From: JANMEX01 sp031422915 | GTDB lineage: Bacteria > Pseudomonadota > Alphaproteobacteria > Rhizobiales > Rhizobiaceae | Reading direction: 5' to 3' | Assembly (NCBI GenBank): GCA_031422915.1 | Contig: JANPEK010000322.1 | Coordinates: 1-27,710 of the forward strand | Length of the DNA stretch: 27,710 nt | Shown: positions 1 to 6,444 of the stretch, in pieces | How the letters are laid out: each line of letters opens with the position of its first letter | Numbering within the stretch: the first letter of the stretch is position 1 | The notes under the pieces: model-generated | Database searches by the model: none | Seen by the model: only the letters and a program-made list of their open reading frames with translations | Told to the model about the DNA's origin: nothing | Program-made: the position numbers and the translations under genes

Positions 1-148
1 GCGGGGAAGTTTGGCAGGGTTTGGCTCGCGGCGCGGGGCTTCAAGATGAGGCCGCGCGCGGCGATGACGATCAGTCTCCGGAGGGCGGATTCTGCCGGGC
101 GCAGGATGAGGAGGATGGCGCAGTAGAGGCGGTATGGGAGGGTGAAGG
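1..148. repeat. Left arm of a 148-bp imperfect inverted repeat (partner 326-473)
   Basis: The reverse complement of 1-148 aligns without gaps to 326-473. The differences are scattered. Read as codons in the shared frame there are about 9 synonymous and 3 amino-acid-changing differences (P/S, C/A, L/M). That pattern fits two copies of a protein-coding 5' region in divergent orientation, not a non-coding repeat. The left arm reaches the window edge, so the repeat is probably longer than seen here. Confidence 0.85.
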
Positions 149-203
149 ATGCAGAGTCAAACTCGGCGCGCGGCAGTCCCCTCTCCGTCGGCTTCGCCGA
201 CAC
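1..203 (-). CDS. Partial hypothetical protein, divergent paralogue of the gene at 271-900
   Basis: Only the N-terminal part lies in the window; the gene continues leftward past position 1. From about base 146 downward the minus strand encodes a peptide nearly identical to the N-terminal part of the plus-strand gene, including the shared stretch RPAESALRRLIVIAARGL. The synonymous character of most differences argues that both copies are or were translated. The start is uncertain. A GTG at 201-203 lies inside the palindromic repeat, mirroring the GTG at 271 used for the other copy, and no good ribosome binding site or in-frame ATG is visible. The function is unknown. It could equally be a truncated or decaying duplicate, which cannot be judged without the sequence beyond the edge. 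Confidence 0.5.
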   Translation of the reverse strand, partial: MSAKPTERGLPRAEFDSASFTLPYRLYCAILLILRPAESALRRLIVIAARGLILKPRAASQTLPNFP

Positions 204-301
204 CTCTCCCCAAAGGGGCGAGGTTAAAAGCCCGGAGCTTGGTTTAACCTCGCCCCGCTTGCGGGGAGAGGTGTCGGCGAAGCCGACGGAGAGGGGACTG
301 C
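173..301. repeat. Nested palindromic repeat, rhizobial interspersed type
   Basis: Positions 173-227 and 244-301 are inverted copies of each other. The match is essentially perfect for about 41 bases and again for the GGGGCGAGGTTAA end, and differs only at a short internal spacer (aaa versus gcttgc). Each copy is itself a hairpin former through GTCGGC-TTC-GCCGAC. A 16-base spacer separates the arms. Palindromes with this CCCCTCTCC...GCCGAC core are widely scattered in Rhizobiales genomes; I recognise the sequence style, not a named family. It sits exactly between the two divergent gene copies. Confidence 0.8.
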
Positions 302-900
302 TGCACGATGCAAATGCAAACCCAGCCTTCACCCTCTCATACCGCCTCTACGCGGCAATTCTGATGATTCTGCGCCCGGCAGAATCCGCGCTCCGCCGCC
401 TCATCGTCATCGCCGCGCGCGGCCTCATCCTGAAGCCCCGCGCCGCGAGCCAAACCCTGCCAAACTTCCCCGCCTTCGCAGCCGCAAACGCATCGCGCGT
501 CCCGTCCTTCGCCCTCCTCGACTCGCTCAAGCATTTTGACCTCGAGGATTTCAACCAAAACGCCACCCCGCACACCAGCTTCTCCAGCTCCTGGGACGCA
601 AGCGTCTTCGCGCCATCGCTCTCGCAACCCGACGAACCCATCAACGCAACGCTCCTTTTCAGCCGCATGCGCGCCTTGCGCGCCGCGCTCAGCGATCTCC
701 CCAAACAAGCCCGCCGCCTCGCCCGCTGGCAGGCCCGCCGCGACGAACTGCTCAAGGCCCGACGCGTAACCCGCATCTCAATCTTCCGCCCCGGCCTGCC
801 ACCCGGCTGGAGACAACGCTCCATCCACGCCGTCGATGAAGTCCTGCGCGAATGCCACGGCCTCGCGCTTCACGCGGTGAACGGGCCGGATACGGGGTGA
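271..900 (+). CDS. Uncharacterised protein, about 209 aa
   Basis: I do not recognise the family. The reading frame is open from ATG 142 through the palindromic repeat to the TGA ending at 900. Coding character begins around 328, because synonymous conservation with the inverted copy at 1-148 starts there. Start choices are ATG 142, GTG 271 and ATG 364, and none has a convincing ribosome binding site. I use GTG 271 because ATG 364 would drop conserved residues and ATG 142 would translate the whole palindrome. The protein has a short hydrophobic N-terminal stretch (YRLYAAILMILRP), an Arg-rich middle (LARWQARRDELLKARR) and a C-terminal block RPGLPPGWRQRSIHAVDEVLRE followed by CH. No signal peptide or known catalytic motif is evident. 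It is separated from the sugar operon by a terminator that faces the other way. Confidence 0.6.
   Translation: MSAKPTERGLLHDANANPAFTLSYRLYAAILMILRPAESALRRLIVIAARGLILKPRAASQTLPNFPAFAAANASRVPSFALLDSLKHFDLEDFNQNATPHTSFSSSWDASVFAPSLSQPDEPINATLLFSRMRALRAALSDLPKQARRLARWQARRDELLKARRVTRISIFRPGLPPGWRQRSIHAVDEVLRECHGLALHAVNGPDTG
326..473. repeat. Right arm of the 148-bp imperfect inverted repeat (partner 1-148)
   Basis: This is the counterpart of 1-148. It covers the N-terminal coding part of the 271-900 gene and ends at CTTCCCCGC. Sequence similarity cannot be followed beyond 473 because the partner arm leaves the window. Confidence 0.85.
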
Positions 901-948
901 GTGCTTCGCGCCGCATTTTTTGCAAGTTTGAAAAGGGTGGTTTTAAGC

Positions 949-1009
949 AAAAAACGCCCCGCGTTTCGTCTTCGTCGGGACATGCCCGACGACGACGAAA
1001 TTTGGGCGT
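949..1009 (-). terminator. Rho-independent terminator of the sugar operon
   Basis: By hand pairing, 954-959 (ACGCCC) pairs with 1004-1009, 964-970 (TTTCGTC) with 994-1000, and 972-979 (TCGTCGGG) with 985-992, around a 5-base loop. On the minus strand the stem is followed by six T residues (complement of 949-954). It lies 66 bases past the stop of the last gene in the minus-strand operon. There is no T-run on the plus-strand side, so it should not terminate the 271-900 gene. Confidence 0.75.
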
Positions 1010-1074
1010 CGTTCAAGCGATTGTCACCCAATGCATCATCACCCCATGAAATTTTGCCAGAACGCGCTTTGACC

Positions 1075-1989
1075 CTAACTATCCAAAACCAAAGCGCCCT
1101 GATGCCGGATCACTTTGGCGGCCAAGCGTGAGCCCGCGCGTGCTGCGGTTTCGGGGGCCTCACCTTGGAGCCGGGCAGCAATGTATGCGCCATTGAAGGC
1201 GTCGCCCGCGCCTGTGGCGTCAACCACATGGTCCACCTCTTCGACGGACAAAAACACACTGATATGGCCGGTCGAAACATGGACCGGGTTCGGGCCGTTT
1301 TTCACCACCACTTCGCGCGCGCCCGCTTCAAGGTAGCGAGAGATAGTCTGCTCCGGCGAACGGTCGCCAAAAAACGGTGCGTCGTCGGTAAATGTCGGCA
1401 AAACAATGCTGCTGATGGATGCCGCTTCAGTGATAATCTGGCGCATCGCCGCAACATCCGGCCACAGGGCTGGGCGGATGTTCGGGTCGAAAGCAATCAT
1501 CGCCCCGTTCTCGCGCGCGCCGTCCAGAACCGCCAGCAATTCGGTGCGGCGGGCAGGCTTCAGTATCGCCAGCGTGATGCCGGAAAAGTAGATCGCGTCA
1601 GCCTTGGCGGTGGCATTGAGGAGATGCTCGGCATCATCAGCCAAAAGCCTCGCGGCAGAACTGTCGCGCCAGTAGGTGAAATGGCGGTCTCCTTGCTCTT
1701 GGTGGATGATGTAAAGTCCGGGGCGTTTGCCGGGTATCACTTGCACAAGATCTGTGGCAATGCCGTTCTCGTCGAGAAATTCCAGCATGGCTCTGGAATA
1801 GCGGTCATCGCCGACGGCGGTGAAATAGGCGACATCCCAATCATCGCCAAGTCTGGCGCGGGCATACCAGGCCGTGTTCAAAGTGTCGCCCGCAAAGCCC
1901 ATACGCAACAGCCCTTCGCCGCCGCCGGACAGTTCGACCATGCATTCGCCGATCGACAGGAATTTCAGTCGCCGCGTGCCGCTTGGCAT
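1075..1989 (-). CDS. kdgK: 2-keto-3-deoxygluconate kinase (PfkB family)
   Basis: A cytoplasmic kinase that phosphorylates 2-keto-3-deoxygluconate to KDPG for cleavage to pyruvate and glyceraldehyde-3-phosphate. The 304-aa product has the normal length. Near the N-terminus it has IGECMVEL and GFAGDTLNTA (32-41), both matching E. coli KdgK (IGECMIELS, GFGGDTLNTS). It also has PGLYII (90-95), YWR (106-108), YFSGITLAIL (134-143) and the C-terminal PfkB signature DATGAGDAFNGAY with the catalytic Asp at about 263. The ATG at 1989 has GGAG about 9 bases upstream. It is the last gene of the operon, 77 bases after the GH4 gene and just before a terminator. Its presence suggests that part of the imported substrate is routed through a KDG-type (Entner-Doudoroff-like) pathway. 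Another ketose or aldose kinase of the family is possible but less likely. Confidence 0.88.
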   Translation of the reverse strand: MPSGTRRLKFLSIGECMVELSGGGEGLLRMGFAGDTLNTAWYARARLGDDWDVAYFTAVGDDRYSRAMLEFLDENGIATDLVQVIPGKRPGLYIIHQEQGDRHFTYWRDSSAARLLADDAEHLLNATAKADAIYFSGITLAILKPARRTELLAVLDGARENGAMIAFDPNIRPALWPDVAAMRQIITEAASISSIVLPTFTDDAPFFGDRSPEQTISRYLEAGAREVVVKNGPNPVHVSTGHISVFLSVEEVDHVVDATGAGDAFNGAYIAARLQGEAPETAARAGSRLAAKVIRHQGALVLDS

Positions 1990-2066
1990 TCCTGTCCGCT
2001 CCGAAAGCCAGAATCAATTTCGGCAAGACTAAGCCTTGTCCGGCCAAGCCCGCAAGCTGCGCGCTT

Positions 2067-3563
2067 TCAACCCATTACCTTCGTGCCAAGTCCATGGCCT
2101 TCTGCTGCGACCTTTGCCTTTTTGGCATCTCGCAGTTCGCCGACTGATCTGACATCAAGACGCGCCGCGCCGCTCCAATCGCGGGTTTTCACCTTCGGAG
2201 TCTTCAGCCGCTCCTTCGCTGCCGGGATCGACCCTGCATATTGCGGCAGCCATTGCGCCTGTGCGACCAGCATTTCATCGACCATCTGCCACACTTCTTC
2301 CGGCGTGCAGATTGCGCCGACCAGTGGGTCATGAAGCACTGCCTGTTTCAACAGTTCGACATCGCCGGTCATCGCAGCCTTGACGCTCATGCGCTGAACA
2401 TTGACGGAAGCCATGCATGTTGCCGCGCAGGCGTCGGGCAAGGTGACGCCTTCGACCATGTTGATGCCGAAGCGATCGATGAAGCCGGGACTTTCGATGA
2501 TGCAGTCGGCGGGCAGGTTCTTGATCACGCCGCCATTCCTGACGTTGAAGTGGCCACGGTATGTCCGGCCCGTCTCCAACGCTTCGAGAATGTGCGAAGC
2601 GTGCTCGTCAGTGCGGACATAGTTGGCCAGCGGCGCGCCGGCGTCTTCGAGGAATTTCGGGAAGTCTTCCTCGAACCAGTTCCGGTTCTCAGTCGAGTAG
2701 CGCAGGTACCCACCAGTCTCGCCATGGATCCACTCATCCATCGAAATCCAGTCCATGATCTGATCAGGGCGCTTGCGGTACCAGGGGAGATATTCGGACA
2801 GATGGCCGTTGGACTCGGTGGAATAGAAGCCAAAGCGTTTCAGGACATCGATGCGCACCTTCTCCTGTTGCGAAAAGACGGGGTGGCGCTCGAAGGCCGT
2901 GGTCAGTTCTTCGCGGCTGATCTTGCGGCCATTATGGCGCAGGTCGAGGTACCAGGTCTGGTGGTTGATGCCGGAGCACCGGATGTCAATCTCCTCCATC
3001 GGCAGGCCAAGCGCACGGGCAATCTGGCGGTGGCCATTCTGGACGCCGTGGCAAAGGCCGACCGTGTTGACGCCGCCATGGTCGAGCGCCGCCCAGGTCA
3101 TCATCGCCATCGGGTTGGCGTAGTTCAAAAGCCAGGCGCCGGGCTCGGCAAATTCGCGAATGTCCTTGCAGAAGTCGAGCAGCACCGGGATGCCGCGTTG
3201 GCCATAAAGAATGCCGCCGGCGCAAATCGTATCACCGACGCATTGATCGACGCCATATTTCAGCGGGATGCGGATGTCGTCGGCAAAGGCTTCCAAGCCG
3301 CCAATGCGCACGACGTTCATCACATAGCGTGCGCCTTCCAGCGCCTTGCGGCGGTCGGTCGTGGCCGTGACTTTGGTCTTCAACTTGTTGACCGAGACGA
3401 TGCGGCGGATGATCTGGGCGATCATGTCGAGATTGTGCGCGTTGATGTCAGTCAGCGCGATTTCGATGTCCTCGAACTCGGCGACCTTCAAGATGTCGGA
3501 GCAGAGTTTCTTGGTGAAGCCGACGCTGCCTGCGCCGATGATGGTGATTTTGAATGAGGTCAT
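2067..3563 (-). CDS. GH4 family glycosidase (alpha-galactosidase/alpha-glucosidase type)
   Basis: A 498-aa cytoplasmic enzyme of glycoside hydrolase family 4, which uses NAD+ and a divalent metal in an oxidation-elimination mechanism. The N-terminal Rossmann motif is IIGAGSVGF (8-16). The metal-binding Cys-His is seen as LCHGVQ (C171, H172), with SGINHQTWYL (H201) completing the metal site. NYANPMAMMTW (147-157) is typical of the family. The ATG at 3563 has AGGA 9 bases upstream and overlaps the stop of the halogenase gene by 4 bases (ATGA), so the two are probably translationally coupled. It differs clearly from the second GH4 protein of the operon (CHGVQ versus CHSVQ, and a longer C-terminal part), so the pair likely handles different linkages or sugars. 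Alpha-galactosidase is the default guess; the exact substrate cannot be read from the sequence. Confidence 0.85.
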   Translation of the reverse strand: MTSFKITIIGAGSVGFTKKLCSDILKVAEFEDIEIALTDINAHNLDMIAQIIRRIVSVNKLKTKVTATTDRRKALEGARYVMNVVRIGGLEAFADDIRIPLKYGVDQCVGDTICAGGILYGQRGIPVLLDFCKDIREFAEPGAWLLNYANPMAMMTWAALDHGGVNTVGLCHGVQNGHRQIARALGLPMEEIDIRCSGINHQTWYLDLRHNGRKISREELTTAFERHPVFSQQEKVRIDVLKRFGFYSTESNGHLSEYLPWYRKRPDQIMDWISMDEWIHGETGGYLRYSTENRNWFEEDFPKFLEDAGAPLANYVRTDEHASHILEALETGRTYRGHFNVRNGGVIKNLPADCIIESPGFIDRFGINMVEGVTLPDACAATCMASVNVQRMSVKAAMTGDVELLKQAVLHDPLVGAICTPEEVWQMVDEMLVAQAQWLPQYAGSIPAAKERLKTPKVKTRDWSGAARLDVRSVGELRDAKKAKVAAEGHGLGTKVMG

Positions 3564-5071
3564 TGCGATGGTTCCTGAAGGCTCTGGAGATAGGTTCGGT
3601 GCGGCACGCATTGCGCTGCCGCGCGGGAATATTCGGCGACCAGCGCCGCGTGGGTTTTGCGGGCAAACTCGCGCGCCTTCGGATTGGCCGCCATTTTGGC
3701 TTTAGCGGCGTCGCGGTTGAGCAGGCCGAGACCGTCGAGCACCGGAACGTAAAGCTGTTCCTGCACATGAGCGAGGCCGAGATGCTCCAGACCCGGCGGG
3801 AAGCGGGGAAAGTCGGCGGGGCTTGGTATCTTCGTCTGCCACTGCGCGAGCCGGTCCTTAATCACCTGCGGATGGGTCGCCGCAACATCGCGCCAGAAAG
3901 GCGTGTCGCGCCGTTCGCTGACATAGTGCAGCCGGATGAAATCGCGGAAGTCGTCAACCTGCTGCGCCACGGCGGCATTATAGCGGTCGCGCCCTTGCGG
4001 CTGGCCGAGCCACTGCGACAGCATCATCATCTGGACGATGGTGCCGTGGATGGAGGTTGCTTCAAGTGGCTCAAGGAAGGAAGACGACAGGCCGATTGCG
4101 ACGCAATTTCCGATCCATGCGTCTTTCTGCCGTCCGGCATCGATCTTGATGTCGTTGCGCGGGTGGATCTCGTATCCCAGCGCCGCTTCTATTTCGGCTT
4201 TGGCCTCATCGGGTGTCGTATGGTTGTCCGAGTAAACATAGCCCGCGCCATAGCGACCTTGCGTCGGAATCCACCACAGCCAGCCGGATTTCTGCGCCCA
4301 AGCAAGCGTGCATGGATCAATCTCTTCGCCATCCTTGATATCGACCCAGAAGGGCATGGCGCGATTGACCGGGAGGACATCGCGAAAACTGATCCATTCG
4401 GCACCCAGTTCGCCGATCAGCCGGCGCCGGAACCCGGTGCAGTCGAGGAAGAAATCCGCCTCTACGCGCTGCCCGCTTTCCATGATGAGCGCAGTGATGC
4501 CGCCGTTGCCCTTTTCGACGCCCGTCACCTGATCGTCGATCAGCGTGATGCCCTTGGCCTTGCGCCGCAGCCATGCCCCGACAAGCGCTTGGTCGAAATG
4601 GAAAGCATAGTGGAATGGCCCTGCCGGAACACGCTTTCCGTTGACCAGTGCGAATGGTCCTTTGCGACCATTGAGCAGGTGCTGGAACAAATGCGCCTCG
4701 CCGACAGAACGCCCGGCGGCAACTGCATAGGTGTCGAGGTCCGCACCGCCCGCGACCATTTGCGGCGTGTCGATCGGCCCGTCATAGCTGTGGCCAAGCC
4801 GTCGCCAATCCTTGTGGCGGATGCCGTATTTGATGGTCGCGCCGGTCTCGCGCAGGAACTCCTCTTCATCAAGATTGAAGTGGCGCAGCATCTGGCGAAA
4901 GACGGCGGTCGAGCCTTCGCCAACGCCGATCACGCCGAGCTTGGAGGATTCAATGACCGTCACTTTCGTGCCGGTCTTTTCACGATGAGCGACATCCGAC
5001 AGCATCATCGCGGCAAGCCAGCCCGCCGTGCCGCCGCCGACGACGGCTATGTGGGCGGGCCAGTTTTTCAT
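3560..5071 (-). CDS. Flavin-dependent halogenase-like protein (tryptophan halogenase family)
   Basis: A 503-aa protein of the FADH2-dependent halogenase family. It has the FAD-binding GGGTAGW (12-18, a GxGxxG motif), GVGEGST (49-55), and a lysine at 81 in ATIKYGI that aligns by context with the catalytic Lys79 of PrnA. It also has the family hallmark WxWxIP as WLWWIP (264-269) and SFLEPLEATS (331-340), the region of the PrnA active-site Glu. All key elements are therefore present, although no native substrate can be assigned and such proteins may act on substrates other than tryptophan. The ATG at 5071 overlaps the upstream GH4 stop by 4 bases, and its own stop overlaps the downstream GH4 start by 4 bases. 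No flavin reductase gene is visible in the window; one would have to come from elsewhere. The operon position implies a role in processing an imported glycoside. Confidence 0.85.
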   Translation of the reverse strand: MKNWPAHIAVVGGGTAGWLAAMMLSDVAHREKTGTKVTVIESSKLGVIGVGEGSTAVFRQMLRHFNLDEEEFLRETGATIKYGIRHKDWRRLGHSYDGPIDTPQMVAGGADLDTYAVAAGRSVGEAHLFQHLLNGRKGPFALVNGKRVPAGPFHYAFHFDQALVGAWLRRKAKGITLIDDQVTGVEKGNGGITALIMESGQRVEADFFLDCTGFRRRLIGELGAEWISFRDVLPVNRAMPFWVDIKDGEEIDPCTLAWAQKSGWLWWIPTQGRYGAGYVYSDNHTTPDEAKAEIEAALGYEIHPRNDIKIDAGRQKDAWIGNCVAIGLSSSFLEPLEATSIHGTIVQMMMLSQWLGQPQGRDRYNAAVAQQVDDFRDFIRLHYVSERRDTPFWRDVAATHPQVIKDRLAQWQTKIPSPADFPRFPPGLEHLGLAHVQEQLYVPVLDGLGLLNRDAAKAKMAANPKAREFARKTHAALVAEYSRAAAQCVPHRTYLQSLQEPSQ

Positions 5072-6435
5072 GATGCTTTGCGCGTCTCCACGCGCGCCCA
5101 CTCGGGCAGCCAAGTCCCATGGGCGGCGAGAAGGTCGTGCGTCAGGTTCCAGATCTGGTCGAGATCAAGCTCCGCGCCGGTGTGTGGGTCGAGCATGGCG
5201 GCGTGGTAGATATGCTCGGGATTCTCAGAAACCAGCGCGGCGACGGTCAGCTCCTGCACATTGATGTTTGTGCGCATCAACGCAATCAGCTGAGGGGGAA
5301 TGTCGCGCACTATGGTTGGCTGAAGACCGTTCGCATCGACCAGCGTCGGCACTTCGATCGCGCAGCCGTCGGGCAGTTGCGGGATGTAACCCCGGTTCTG
5401 ATGGTTGCCGTAAATAACAGACGGTTCGCCGGTCACTACCGAGTTGACGATCTGGCTGGCGTACTCGTGGCTTTCTTTCAGTTCGACCGTGGCGTCGTTC
5501 TTCAAGGCCTCGGCCTCTTTCTTCCAACGGGCGATGTTTTCGATGCAGCGCATCGGGTATTCGTCCAGCGGGATGCCGAATTTCTCGATCAGGTCCGGGC
5601 GGTCACGCTTGATGAACCACGGTGTGTATTCGGCGAAATGCTCGGAACTTTCGGTGACGAAATAGCCGAGGCGCGTGAGCATCTCGTAGCGCACCTTGTT
5701 CGGGCAGCGCGGGTTCCAGTGGCTCGGTTTGGGGAAGCGGCCCTCGCGGTACCCCTTCTTCAGCGCGGGATAAAGATCAACATAAGAACCGTCCGGTTGG
5801 CGGTGCTCGAAGTTGAGATAGAAGGCCATGTGGTTGATGCCGCCGGCGCGGTAGCGGATGTCTTCGACAGGTATGTCGAGATCGCGGGCGAGTTCATAGG
5901 CGGTGCCCTGAACCGAATGACACAGGCCGACTTGGCGGATTGTCGGATACTTTTCTGCAATGGCCCAAGTGTTGATCGCCATCGGGTTGACGTACTGCAA
6001 CATGATCGCATTCGGCGCGACAGCGAGCATATCCTCGCAAATCGACCAGAGAACAGGCACAGTGCGAAGCCCGCGCATGATGCCGCCGATGCCGAGCGTG
6101 TCGGCAATTGTCTGGCGCAGGCCATAAGCTTTCGGCACTTCAAAGTCGGTGACCGTGCAAGGTTCGTAGCCTCCAACCTGAAAGCAGCAGACGACGAAGT
6201 CTGCCCCTGCAAGGGCGCGGCGCTGGTCCGTGTAGGTCTTGACTGTGGCCTTGCCGCCAAGCGAGTGGGCCATCTTACCGACGATGATCTCAGATTCCTC
6301 GAGGCGCTGCGGATTGATGTCCATCAGGCGGACTTCGGCGTTGGCAAGGGCAGGGCGCTGGAGGATGTCGCCTGCGATATTTTTGGTGAACACGGCGGAA
6401 CCTGCGCCGATGAAGGTGATGACAGTTCTGGACAT
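5068..6435 (-). CDS. melA: GH4 alpha-galactosidase, MelA-like
   Basis: A 455-aa cytoplasmic GH4 enzyme needing NAD+ and a metal ion. It has the Rossmann motif FIGAGSAVF (8-16), DTLGIGGIMRGLRTVP (112-127), QYVNPMAINTWA (147-158), the metal ligands in GLCHSVQG (C172, H173) and GGINHMAFYL (H202). CHSVQG and the overall length fit E. coli MelA (about 450 aa). It starts 9 bases after the ABC ATPase stop and its stop overlaps the halogenase start. With the MelR-like regulator and the AgpA-like binding protein of this locus, melibiose/raffinose-type alpha-galactosides are the most economical substrates. GH4 specificity is hard to read from sequence, so alpha-glucosidase remains possible. Confidence 0.85.
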   Translation of the reverse strand: MSRTVITFIGAGSAVFTKNIAGDILQRPALANAEVRLMDINPQRLEESEIIVGKMAHSLGGKATVKTYTDQRRALAGADFVVCCFQVGGYEPCTVTDFEVPKAYGLRQTIADTLGIGGIMRGLRTVPVLWSICEDMLAVAPNAIMLQYVNPMAINTWAIAEKYPTIRQVGLCHSVQGTAYELARDLDIPVEDIRYRAGGINHMAFYLNFEHRQPDGSYVDLYPALKKGYREGRFPKPSHWNPRCPNKVRYEMLTRLGYFVTESSEHFAEYTPWFIKRDRPDLIEKFGIPLDEYPMRCIENIARWKKEAEALKNDATVELKESHEYASQIVNSVVTGEPSVIYGNHQNRGYIPQLPDGCAIEVPTLVDANGLQPTIVRDIPPQLIALMRTNINVQELTVAALVSENPEHIYHAAMLDPHTGAELDLDQIWNLTHDLLAAHGTWLPEWARVETRKAS

Positions 6436-6444
6436 TCTTTGACC

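Noticed and set aside
973..991. The hairpin at 949-1009 as a terminator for the plus-strand gene ending at 900
   Set aside because: There is no T-run on the plus-strand side; the six T residues follow the stem only on the minus strand.
1165..2334. Plus-strand 389-codon frame opposite kdgK
   Set aside because: The minus-strand kdgK is complete, with its PfkB signature. The plus frame has no recognisable motif and crosses the kdgK/GH4 boundary.
5068..5071. Possible sequencing frameshift fusing the GH4 and halogenase genes
   Set aside because: The ATGA overlap recurs at 3560-3563, 9184-9187, 14782-14785 and 17028-17031 between clearly separate, full-length genes, so it reflects normal coupling.
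2241..5209. Long plus-strand open frames (438 and 551 codons) opposite the GH4 and halogenase genes
   Set aside because: They are antisense to genes with intact catalytic motifs, with no family resemblance and no ribosome sites; codon-bias shadows.
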